64,000 nt of DNA, from contig WFMF01000650.1 in assembly GCA_011033025.1 (NCBI GenBank), positions 5,898 to 69,897 of the forward strand. The letters run 5' to 3'. The stretch is from Beroe forskalii (taxonomy: Eukaryota; Ctenophora; Nuda; Beroida; Beroidae). The notes under the pieces were generated by a model. It did not search any database and was not told the DNA's origin. It saw nothing but the letters and a program-made list of their open reading frames with translations. Positions 1 through 10,900 of the stretch are shown here, piece after piece. Position numbers and translations under genes: made by a program. The number at the start of each line of letters is the position of its first letter. Within the stretch, counting starts at the first letter, position 1.

Positions 1-1299
1 CTAAATACTGATTAACTAACGAATTGCGCCTGCAACTGACGATTAACTAATTCTTGTTTGTGGGATGTACCCGTATGCGGGCTTATTTCCCTCTGACGAT
101 TAGCAGTGAACCTTGGCATCATACTATAACGTGCAAGAGTATAGATATTTGATATTGCGCCAATGCTGCGCGCGACCACCGAGAACATGCATTGGCACGT
201 GCCATTTCTTCTGAAATTCTTGCGCGCGCGTTCTTACGTACCAAGTTGTTGTAATCAGTTCGTTGTAGATTTCGAGCCATTTCTTTGAATTCGTTTACGT
301 TTCGCATCAGATTGTGTAATGTGTAACCGTTTGTTCATGCGCTGTATTTTTTTGACTGTTGATGTCACTTTTCATCTGATCTTCAAAATTCAATTTTCAT
401 GCTTTCTGTTTCAATGCTGTCTCTCGTTCCGAAAAGAATCATTCGTCTTTCACCGTCACATCGACCCACAGTATTTTTTTGAACTTAGTCGAATTCAGTA
501 TACAGTCGAAAAGTGATACAGATTGGTACTAAAACTAATTGAGAACCGAAGTTTATCATTCTATCCTCAATCCATAGCCCAACTCACTCTAAGATTTTAT
601 GTCTCGAATTCTTCAACAGCCCTTCAATTTAAAATTTATCATAATTTTAGAGAATTTTCCACGGATGGACCAAGTTAGACTTGAGTTTTGAAAACCGACT
701 GCCAATGAATATGAAATTCATGATTTTGAAGATTTGTGATGAGGGGACGGACGGAAGGACGGACGGACGGACGGAGGAGAGGGACATTTCGACTGATATT
801 ATAAAGGAGCAATCCGGGCACTTTCCAAAAATTACAGTAGTTGTATTGCAAATCTGGACCTGCTATGCACATATCCTATTTCTCACCTTCCCAAACCACG
901 ATCTCTGCCAACCCTCTCATTTGCCTTTTTGTATTCACAAAAAGGCCGATGGGGAGGGAAAAAATTGCCGTACTAAAACTAAAATAACTGAAATTGACTG
1001 AAAACTGATCAAAACTGTATCAAAATCAAATTCGAATTAATGATCGTCGATCGTATCGTATGTACTGATAATCGTACGATAATCAAACTTGGTACGTGTT
1101 AAAATATTATGAAATCTGTCTAACATGATATTTACATAAATACAAATCTTGGTACTTTTAACCGTGTCAAAAATATTATGTACAAATACATAATATATAC
1201 AGCGTCAATTTATACAATATTCCCTTTAACTTCAAAAACGTTCGAGTTCCTTACATTCCTCCTTATCATTTAATTCAGGTCCCTGGCTGTAGATGAAAA
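1..1299. other. intergenic or intronic, no gene seen
   Basis: I see no supported gene here. Short open frames on both strands lack recognisable domains. The stretch contains a GGAC microsatellite at 745-775. Near position 70 there is a short match (tgcgggctta) to the GC-rich repeat family found at 43.6 and 47.5 kb. The part nearest 1300 is probably 3' flank or 3' untranslated sequence of the minus-strand Penelope-like element. Confidence 0.5.
745..775. repeat. GGAC microsatellite
   Basis: About seven tandem GGAC units are present, one of them altered to GGAA. This is a simple repeat, and the open frames that cross it are not evidence of coding. Confidence 0.9.
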
Positions 1300-2617
1300 A
1301 ACCTTACACCTTACAAGTACTGTGTTCGACTCTGTACCCAATAGTCTGAAGGAAAGATCCGGGGGAAATTCCCAAATGTTCCTTGCTGTAGTGAACCGCC
1401 ATTGCTTCCTCCTTGTAACTCCCAGTAGTAGGGTTCGTAGCAAACCTGGAGATGTTCACTCAAACGTTCGTTAAGTGACCGTGAACTCTCCCCAACATAC
1501 TGTTTGAGCACAAGTTACAAGTGATCTCGTAGATCGGACACATAGTGGAGCAGTCACTTCCTTCCTCTAGTCTGGAGCAGATGTTGCAGGAGTTGGAAGT
1601 GCATTTCCTCCGATCATATGGTCTTGAAGAGCAGAAAATGTCTCTGAGAGACATACCTGGTAGGAAGACGACCTTAATGGGAAGGTTGCGGTTCTTGACA
1701 AATACTTGTATTTGGTCCGACACCCCCTCTGATAGAAAAGAAAGTTTCAACCATACAGGGTTGGAGTTTCGAGAGAGGGCATCTTGAGTGGATCTTCTTG
1801 GGTGGTATTTCAGAAGAGCTCGGGGATCTTTGTAGCCGTTACACTTTAACAGGTTGTCGATAATAGTGTAAGACTCCTCTACAAGTTCTGAACTGGAACA
1901 ACTCTTTTCCGCAGTGCGATAAAAGTTCTTGGCAGTCTCAACTTTCATTCTGTACGGATGATGAGATCTGCTGTGCAGGGTGATCGCCTTTTTCTGCGGT
2001 TTCCTGTAGTACTTGTGGTGTAGTCGACCTTCTCCATCTACTCTGATCTGTGTACCAAGGAACGGGGTGTATGATTCCTCAGACTGTGGAAAATCAATTT
2101 CCCATGATAGCCTGTTGTCCGGGTCCTCCACGGCTATTCTGTCAAAGAACTGCTTAGCTTGTTCCTCATCTCTAATAACAGTACCCGCATCATCCACATA
2201 CCTACCGTACATGACTGGTAGGTAATGGGGATCTGTGTAAACACTCCTGCGTTCAAAAGTGTACACTCTGACGATGGCCCCGATGGGGCTGGGTTTACAA
2301 CCCATGAAAAGTCCAATCATCTGTTGGTAGATTTTTCCATCGAAAACAAAGAACGAGTTACTGAATACTAGTTCTAACATCTCGTGTACATCCGTTAGAT
2401 TTAGTCCATACAACTCCAAGTCATCAATGTGTTCAGCAGCCAATGCAATGACATCCTCGACACACCCCAAGATGTTGATGTTGGTGTACAGCGATGCAAC
2501 ATCTGCTGTGCAGAACTTCAAACCTTTCAGCTGTTCTTGTGACAAGCTTGATAGCTGTTCCAGGTGAGTATGAGTGTCCTTCAAGTGGCTGGGATTGTCA
2601 TTATTAAAGAACCACAT
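1300..2617 (-). pseudogene. Penelope-like retroelement: RT plus GIY-YIG endonuclease, decayed
   Basis: This is the C-terminal part of a Penelope-like element (PLE) polyprotein, which copies RNA into DNA and nicks its target with a GIY-YIG nuclease. Reading from 2617 downwards: RT motif A (TADVASLYTNI); motif B (GLFMGCKPSPIGA); motif C with the catalytic YVDD (YGRYVDDAG); then FLGTQI. A Cys-rich linker follows (CTSNSCNICSRL, then CNLC), and then the GIY-YIG start QYVGESSRSLNERLSEH. The frame shifts near 1500, apparently by loss of one A in an A-run, and again near 1440. In the third frame an AMAVHYSKEH-type segment continues the nuclease to about 1300. The N-terminal RT fingers and upstream region are missing, so the copy is 5'-truncated as well as frameshifted. 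The minus-strand family assignment is firm; the PLE clade is not resolved. Confidence 0.85.
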
Positions 2618-2744
2618 CGTTTAGTTTTGTACCTGTACCATTGAGTCAAAAGAGAATAAATCAATTACTCATCAATTGTAATCATGCGACTCTTATTCAA
2701 CGACCCGATCCGTGAAATCAGCTATAACGAACCAACATGAAATA

Positions 2745-2960
2745 ACATGACATTGTGTTTAATCCGAAAAGTATAATAGATGCGAAAATTTGCATAATAA
2801 ACAGTAGCTCTGGATTGCTATGCAACTTCGTACATTGATACATCATCTGTTCAAAATATGAAATAGAATTTCAGGAGTCAAGTTAGAACACATTTTGTAC
2901 AGATGCGAATCAAGGTGAGGTGGGGGTTGAATGTTGATGTGTAACTTAGAGTTAGAGGTA
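2745..2960. repeat. ~200-bp direct duplicate, copy 1
   Basis: This stretch is clearly similar to 3838-4040: both contain catcatctgttcaaaatatg, the run caggagtcaagtta, and cacattttgtacagatg, followed by tgtgtaactta. The two copies flank the small arrays at 2996-3790. That arrangement suggests either a ~1.1-kb tandem duplication or two insertions of one repeat. Confidence 0.8.
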
Positions 2961-2995
2961 CATATTGTAATCATAACATACGACAATATTTTATC

Positions 2996-3183
2996 TAACA
3001 CGGCGAAATGTTTTCCAAAAAAGAAATTGATACCCAGCAAGCGAATATTTTCCGAACACGGCGAAAATTTCTTTAAGAATGAATGTGTTGCCCGATAGGC
3101 GAATATTTTCTAACACGGCGAAATATTCTGTATTAATAAATGTGTTGCCCAGTAGGCGAATATTTTCCCTAACACAGCGAATT
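2996..3183. repeat. ~58-bp tandem repeat, three copies
   Basis: Three imperfect units share the blocks gcgaatattttc, aacacggcgaaa and tgtgttgccc. The first block recurs at about 3041, 3099 and 3156, giving a period of roughly 58 bp. Confidence 0.8.
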
Positions 3184-3189
3184 AAAGTC

Positions 3190-3790
3190 TACGATGAAGT
3201 GTCGTATCTACAGATAAAATATCGTAGTCTGAGATTTTAAGTGTCGTGAGATGAAGCGTCGTACCCTGAGATGAAGTGTCACAGTCTGAGATAATTTTTT
3301 TACCCTGAGATGAAGTGTCGTTCTTTGAGATGAAGTGTCGTACCCAAAGATGAAATGTCGCAGTCTGAGAAAAAGTGATGTACCCTGATATCAAGTGTTC
3401 TTCCCTGATAAGAGGTGCCATACCCAGAAATGAAGTGTCGTAGCCTTGGATATGAAATGTCGTACTTTCGAGGTCGAATGATGCACTTTACTGTACAGTA
3501 CAATCAAGTTGCAGTAAGAGATGGAGTGCCGTACCCTTCAAGAGATGAAACTTCGCACTCGAGAGATCAAATTTCGTACTTTACAGAACAATCAAGTTAC
3601 AGTAAGAGATGAAGTGTCGTACCCTTTGAGATGAAACTTCGCACCCTGGAGATCAAAGTCGTACTTAAGGATACAATCAAGTTACAATACGAGATGAAAT
3701 GTCGTACTTTGAGATGAAGTGTCAGAGACGAAATGTCGCGAGATGAAATGTCGTGATATAACGTTTCGCGAGATGAAATGTCCGTTCCCC
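3190..3790. repeat. degenerate ~18-20-bp minisatellite
   Basis: This is a run of diverged units built on gatgaagtgtcgtaccc, with variants such as gatgaaatgtcgtac. Period and sequence vary, so this is an old, decaying array. Longer sub-repeats such as acaatcaagttacagtaagagatg appear twice or more around 3500-3690, suggesting a higher-order unit. Confidence 0.8.
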
Positions 3791-3837
3791 AATCTCAAGT
3801 CTCTGTCGTACTATGTGATGCCCTCATGATATAAAAA

Positions 3838-4040
3838 CGGGCCATTATGATATGTTTAATCTGAAAAATATGAATGCTTAAATTTACATACACAGTAGGT
3901 ATTGCTAAATTGCAACTTTTGTGTACATCAACACATCATCTGTTCAAAATATGAAATAGAAAAATTTCAGGAGTCAAGTTAAAACACATTTTGTACAGAT
4001 GTAAATCAAGGTCAGGGGGTGGGCTGCTATGTGTAACTTA
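3838..4040. repeat. ~200-bp direct duplicate, copy 2
   Basis: This is the partner of 2745-2960, in the same orientation about 1.1 kb away. It ends in tgtgtaactta immediately before the 58-bp array. Confidence 0.8.
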
Positions 4041-4048
4041 ATTAGTCA

Positions 4049-5190
4049 CTGAGTGATGAACATGTCATCTGAAATACAATGTCTTGTATGGAAACATAGT
4101 ACTCCACTGAGTGATGAACATGTCATCTGAAATACAATGTCTTGTATGGAAACATAGTACTCCACTGAGTGATGAACATGTCATCTGAAATACAATGTCT
4201 TGTATGGAAACATAGTACTCCACTGAGTGATGAACATGTCATCTGAAATACAATGTCTTGTATGGAAACATAGTACTCCACTGAGTGATGAACATGTCAT
4301 CTGAAATACAATGTCTTGTATGGAAACATAGTACTCCACTGAGTGATGAACATGTCATCTGAAATACAATGTCTTGTATGGAAACATAGTACTCCACTGA
4401 GTGATGAACATGTCATCTGAAATACAATGTCTTGTATGGAAACATAGTACTCCACTGAGTGATGAACATGTCATCTGAAATACAATGTCTTGTATGGAAA
4501 CATAGTACTCCACTGAGTGATGAACATGTCATCTGAAATACAATGTCTTGTATGGAAACATAGTACTCCACTGAGTGATGAACATGTCATCTGAAATGTC
4601 TTGTATGGAAACATAGTACTCCACTGAGTGATGAACATGTCATCTGAAATACAATGTCTTGTGAGGGAAACATAGTACTCCACTGAGTGATGAACATGTC
4701 ATCTGAAATACAATGTCTTGTAGGAAACATAGTACTCCACTGAGTGATGAACATGTCATCTGAAATACAATGTCTTGTAAAACATAGTACTCCACTGAGT
4801 GATGAACATGTCATCTGAAATACAATGTCTTGTATGGAAACATAGTACTCCACTGAGTGATGAACATGTCATCTGAAATACAATGTCTTGTATGGAAACA
4901 TAGTACTCCACTGAGTGATGAACATGTCATCTGAAATACAATGTCTTGTATGGAAACATAGTACTCCACTGAGTGATGAACATGTCATCTGAAATACAAT
5001 GTCTTGTATGGAAACATAGTACTCCACTGAGTGATGAACATGTCATCTGAAATACAATGTCTTGTATGGAAACATAGTACTCCACTGAGTGATGAACATG
5101 TCATCTGAAATACAATGTCTTGTATGGAAACATAGTACTCCACTGAGTGATGAACATGTCATCTGAAATACAATGTCTTGTATGGAAACA
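4049..5190. repeat. 58-bp tandem array, about 20 units
   Basis: Units are nearly identical and begin ctgagtgatgaacatgtc. A few units between 4590 and 4790 are shortened or altered by small indels (loss of ataca, gaggga for atgga, loss of tgga). On the minus strand each unit contains ttgtatttcag followed by ATG, a good match to a 3' splice site. High unit identity implies recent expansion. The minus-strand frames across it are periodic translations and not evidence of a gene. Confidence 0.95.
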
Positions 5191-6205
5191 CAGTGCTGAG
5201 AATTAATAGAATGTCTAATGGCTTGTATAAGCAGATGGAAATGTCTTGTATTCTGGGGTAGAATAAGAACTTGAGAAGCTGCTTTGGAAATATCAGAATT
5301 TTGGAAGGTATTCCAGGGGAGAGAAATGACACAATGACAGTACATGGATTGACAAGGAAACACCTCATTTTCTAAAGGAGCAAATGAGTAAAGGTCAAAG
5401 GACCCAGTCCAAATTGCCTACAAACAGCGCATATCCTTGCTGCATGTCAACGAATTGTGAGTTTATATCACTTATATGAGCCATGCTGTAATGAGTTGCA
5501 TTGTCAAAAACACAGGACACACTCGGGACTCAAGACAGTGTACAGGGGTGTGGTAAGGCCGCGCTCTACTAATGCCTCAAACAGAACGTGTGTTTGACAC
5601 CAATGGTGTATCAATTATATCAAAACAAAGCCCCCAATAAAGCAATAACTCGCCCCTCTACTTATCTGACATGTACCTACACAGCAGGATACTGCATCAT
5701 GGTTTGTCGAATGACTTATGAGGCAACGCCAGTAGGTAGGGAATAGAGAAAACTTTGAAGTCAGTTACGAAATTCTAGTATTTCCCTGTTACTGAGAATG
5801 ATTAAATTGTGATAATTGAGAGAAGCGAAGGTGCAGGATCAGCTGACCGTATAATGGGATAATTCGGTCGAGCAGAGCAAACCATTGACTTTTGACTGGA
5901 CCCAGAAACATGGTGGGTGTCTGATCCGGATAATTTAACAAACTTTAAAATGATGTTCTGATTTAAGTATTGACGCGGAGTGTTGGGATAATTCTCCCAC
6001 AAGTTACTGGCCGTGTACTGGAGATAATAACCAATATTATACTAGTTAGTTAAAACGGTGGGAAATGTAGACTAAGAGTTGGCCTTGCTTCCACGTCAAT
6101 TTACATTAAACATTTATTTAACTTGATTTGAAAGGTTAGTTGTAGGACAGAGCGCGACATGTTACAGGAACTGTGGAAGTAAAACTCTTATTAGGTTTAA
6201 TAGTC
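5191..6205. other. non-repetitive stretch, no gene seen
   Basis: This unique-looking sequence separates two arrays. I found no exon with convincing splice sites and homology. A minus-strand open frame at 5159-5368 only extends the neighbouring array into its flank. Confidence 0.4.
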
Positions 6206-6850
6206 AGCACAGTGTACAGTTTGTACAGTGTGTAGAGTGTGCACTGTACAGTTTACAGTGCACAATGTACACTGTGCACTGTACAGTTTACAGTGCACAA
6301 TGTACACTGTTCACTGTACAGTTTACAGTGCACAATGTACACTGTGCACTGTACAGTTTACAGTGCACAATGTACACTGTTCACTGTACAGTTTACAGTG
6401 CACAATGTACACTGTTCACTGTACAGTTTACAGTGCATTGTGTACACTGTGCACTGTACAGTTTACAGTGCACAATGTACACTGTTCACTGTACAGTTTA
6501 CAGTGCACAATGTACACTGTGCACTGTACAGTTTACAGTGCACAATGTACACTGTTCACTGTACAGTTTACAGTGCACAATGTACACTGTTCACTGTACA
6601 GTTTACAGTGCACAATGTACACTGTGCACTGTACAGTTTACAGTGCACAATGTACACTGTTCACTGTACAGTTTACAGTGCACAATGTACACTGTGCACT
6701 GTACAGTTTACAGTGCACAATGTACACTGTTCACTGTACAGTTTACAGTGCACAATGTACACTGTACACTGTACAATGTACACTGTACACTGTACAATGT
6801 ACACTGTACAGTTTATAGTGTACAGTGTACACTGTACAGTGTACATTCCA
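6206..6850. repeat. 35-bp tandem array rich in TGTACA/GTGCAC palindromes
   Basis: About 17 units of 35 bp are built from cagtttacagtgcacaatg and tacactg. They alternate between tgtgcactg and tgttcactg variants in a roughly higher-order pattern. The 3' end (6760-6850) collapses to a shorter tgtacactgtacaa unit. Because 35 is not a multiple of 3 and units lack stops, all three plus frames stay open for about 200 codons. Units are rich in short self-complementary words, so single strands could fold. Confidence 0.95.
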
Positions 6851-7395
6851 TGTACTCCTAGTGAACAGTAGTTTAGTAAGTTTAAACATTTTAGGAGAAT
6901 TACAGGAGAATTGCAGACTGGCTGAAGGGACATCTCCAGTAGACACATGACAATGATGTATACACGGTGTACTGTGTGCCATCCTACTATCATTAACTTA
7001 TTAAATACATCTAATGGGTTCACCAGGGATTATCAACATACAATAATCGTTTAAATCTAGGGAATGCTAATCAGTCGGGATTACTCCAGCAGTTAACCCT
7101 GTTTTCAGTTGCTGGAGGATGCGCCAAAACATGCCCTGTCATTGTCAGGAGGAATGTTCAATCAAGGCAGCATAGCAGCTGTAAATGCTCCTCTAATTCT
7201 CACATCGCATTTACCGAATTTCATAAACAGGAATATTAATTGCGTCGTTGTCAATGATCGGGAGGTTGCGGCTGAAAGGCGTTATTAGCCAGCGTCACAA
7301 CTACAAGGGTGTGGGCATTTGACACATTGGCTGGGTGCCGAGGGTGAGAAACAGAAACAGATGTTGGGTGACTGGATGCTGACTCATATAATATA
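6851..7395. other. spacer between arrays, no gene seen
   Basis: The sequence is non-repetitive with no supported coding feature. It separates the 35-bp array from the 12/21-bp array. Confidence 0.4.
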
Positions 7396-7795
7396 TTGTA
7401 CAATTTGTACATTACATTGTACATTACATTGTACATTACATTGTACATTACATTGTACATTACATTGTACATTACATTGTACATTACATTGTACATTACA
7501 TTGTACATTACATTGTACATTACATTGTACATTACATTGTACATTACATGGTATACATTGTACATTACATTGTACATTACATGGTATACATTGTACATTA
7601 CATGGTATACATTGTACATTACATGGTATACATTGTACATTACATGGTATACATTGTACATTACATGGTATACATTGTACATTACATGGTATACATTGTA
7701 CATTACATGGTATACATTGTACATTACATGGTATACATTGTACATTACATGGTATACATTGTACATTACATGGTATACATTGTACATTACACAGT
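7396..7795. repeat. 12-bp array passing into a 21-bp higher-order array
   Basis: The left part (to about 7550) is about a dozen tandem copies of tgtacattacat. The right part is about a dozen copies of a 21-bp unit made of the same 12-mer plus tggtataca. The long unit evidently arose from the short one by gaining nine bases and then amplifying. The stop-free unit produces open frames on both strands that should be ignored. Confidence 0.95.
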
Positions 7796-7904
7796 AGATG
7801 TTGGGTGAGATAAGAATGTACCGTTTTGGTGGATTCTGACGTCTTGGGTAGGTTCTACTTTAGTAGGGGAGAAGTTAGCCATAAACATTATGTGGGATAC
7901 ATTG

Positions 7905-10900
7905 TATAAAACCTGGGATAGTAGTGAGATAAAACCTGGGATAGTAGTGAGATAAAACCTGGGATAGTAGAGATAAAACCTGGGATAAGTAGTGAGATAA
8001 AACCTGGGATAGTAGTGAGATAAAACCTGGTATAGAAGTGAGATAAAACCTGGGATAGTAGTGAGGTAAAACCTGGGATAGTGAGATAAACCTGGGATAG
8101 TGAGATAAAACCTGGGATAGTAGTGAGATAAAACCTGGGGTAGTAGTGAGATAAAACCTGAGATAGTAGTTAGATAAAACCTGGGATAGTAGTGAGATGA
8201 AACCTGGGATAGTAGTGAGATAAAATCTGGGATAGAAGTGAGATAAAACCTGAAATTGTAGTGAGATAAAACCTGGAAAAGTAGTGAGATAAAACCTGGG
8301 ATAGTAGTGAGATAAAACCTGAGATAGTAGTGAGGTAAAACCTGGGATAGAAGTGAGATAAAACCTGGGATAGTAGTGAGATAAACCTGGGATATCAGTT
8401 GGATAAAACCTGGGATAGAAGTGAGATAAAACATGGGATAGTATAGAGATAAAACCTGGGATAGTAGTGAGATAAAACCTGGGATAGTAGTGAGATAAAA
8501 CCTGGGATAGTAGTGAGATAAAACCTGGGATAGTAGTGAGATAAAACCTGGGATAGTAGTGAGATAAAACCTGGGATAGTGAGAGATAAAACCTGGGATA
8601 GTAGTGAGATAAAACCTGGGATAGAAGTGAGATAAAACCTGGGATAGAAGTGAGATAAAACCTGGGATAAAGTGGATAAAACCTGGGATAGTGAGATAAA
8701 ACCTGGGATAGTAGTGAGATAAAACCTGGGATAGTAGTGAGATAAAACCTGGGATAGTAGTGAGATAAAACCTGGGATAGTAGTGAGATAAAACCTGGGA
8801 TAGTAGTGAGATAAAACCTGGGATAGTAGTGAGATAAAACCTGGGATAGTAGTGAGATAAAACCTGGGATAGTAGTGAGATAAAACCTGGGATAGTAGTG
8901 AGATAAAACCTGGGATAGTAGTGAGATAAAACCTGGGATAGTAGTGAAACTGGGGATAAAACCTGGGATAGTAGTGAGATAAAACCTGGGATAGTAGTGA
9001 GATAAAACCTGGGATAGTAGTGAGATAAAACCTGGGATAGTAGATAAAACCTGGGATAGTAGTGAGATAAAACCTAAGATAGTAGTGAGGTAAAACCTGG
9101 GGTAGTAGTGAGATAAAACCTGGGATAGTAGTGAGATAAAACCTGGGATAGTAGTGAGATAAAACCTGGGATAGTAGTGAGATAAAACCTGGGATAGTAG
9201 TGAGATAAAACCTGGGATAGTAGTGAGATAAAACCTGGGATAGTAGTGAGATAAAACCTGGGATAGTAGTGAGATAAAACCTGGGATAGTAGTGAGACAA
9301 AACCTGGGATAGTAGTGAGATAAAACCTGGGATAGTAGTGAGATAAAACCTGGGATAGTAGTGAGATAAAACCTGGGATAGTAGTGAGATAAAACCTGGG
9401 ATAGTAGTGAGATAAAACCTGGGGTAGTAGTGAGATAAAACCTGGGATAGTAGTGAGATAAAACCTGGGATAAAACCTGGGATAGTAGTGAGATAAAACC
9501 TGGGATAGTAGTGAGATAAAACCTGGGATAGTAGTGAGATAAAACCTGGGATAGTAGTGAGATAAAACCTGGGATAGTAGTGAGATAAAACCTGGGATAG
9601 TAGTGAGATAAAACCTGGGATAGTAGTGAGATAAAACCTGGGATAGTAGTGAGATAAAACCTGGGATAGTAGTGAGATAAAACCTGGGATAGTAGTGAGA
9701 TAAACCTGGGATAGTAGTGAGATAAAACCTGGGATAGTAGTGAGATAAAACCTGGGATAGTAGTGAGATAAAACCTGGGATAGTAGTGAGATAAAACCTG
9801 GGATAGTAGTGAGATAAAACCTGGGATAGTAGTGAGATAAAACCTGGGATAGTAGTGAGATAAAACCTGGGATAGTAGTGAGATAAAACCTGGGATAGTA
9901 GTGAGATAAAACCTGGGATAGTAGTGAGATAAAACCTGGGATAGTAGTGAGATAAAACCTGGGATAGTAGTGAGATAAAACCTGGGATAGAAGTGAGATA
10001 AAACCTGGGATAGTAGTGAGATAAAACCTGGGATAGTAGTGAGATAAAACCTGAGAGTAAACCTGGGATAGAAGTGAGGTAAAACCTGGGATAGTAGTGA
10101 GATAAAACCTGGGATAGTAGTAGTGAGATAAAAACCTGGGATAGTGAGATAAAACCTGGGATAGTAGTGATAAAACCTGGGATAGTAGTGAGATAAAACC
10201 TGGGATAGTAGTGAGATAAAACCTGGGATAGTAGTGAGATAAAACCTGGGATAGTAGTGAGATAAAACCTGGGATAGTAGTGAGATAAAACCTGGGATAA
10301 AACCTGGGATAGTAGTGAGATAAAACCTGGGATAGTAGTGAGATAAAACCTGGGATAGTAGTGAGATAAAACCTGGGATAGTAGTGAGATAAAACCTGGG
10401 ATAGTAGTGAGATAAAACCTGGGATAGTAGTGAGATAAAACCTGGGATAGTAGTGAGATAAAACCTGGGATAGTAGTGAGATAAAACCTGGGATAGTAGT
10501 GAGATAAAACCTGGGATAGTAGTGAGATAAAACCTGGGATAGTAGTGAGATAAAACCTGGGATAGTAGTGAGATAAAACCTGGGATAGTAGTGAGATAAA
10601 ACCTGGGATAGTAGTGAGATAAAACCTGGGGTTGTAGTGAGATAAAACCTGGGATAGTAACCTGGTGAGATAAAACCTGGGATAAAACCTGGGATAGTAG
10701 TGAGATAAAACCTGGGATAGTAGTGAGATAAAACCTGGGATAGAACCTGGGATAGTGAGATAAAACCTGGGATAGTAGTGAGATAAAACCTGGGATAGAA
10801 GTGAGATAAAACCTGGGATAGTAGTGAGATAAAACCTGGGATAGTAGTGAGATAAAACCTGGGATAGTAGTGAGATAAAACCTGGGATAGTAGTGATAAA

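Noticed and set aside
4049..5190. CRISPR-like array
   Set aside because: Units are contiguous with no unique spacers, there are no cas genes, and the genome is eukaryotic. It is a plain minisatellite.
6228..6871. Three overlapping ~200-codon Cys/Thr-rich plus-strand frames
   Set aside because: All three frames of a 35-bp stop-free unit are open, which is periodicity, not coding.
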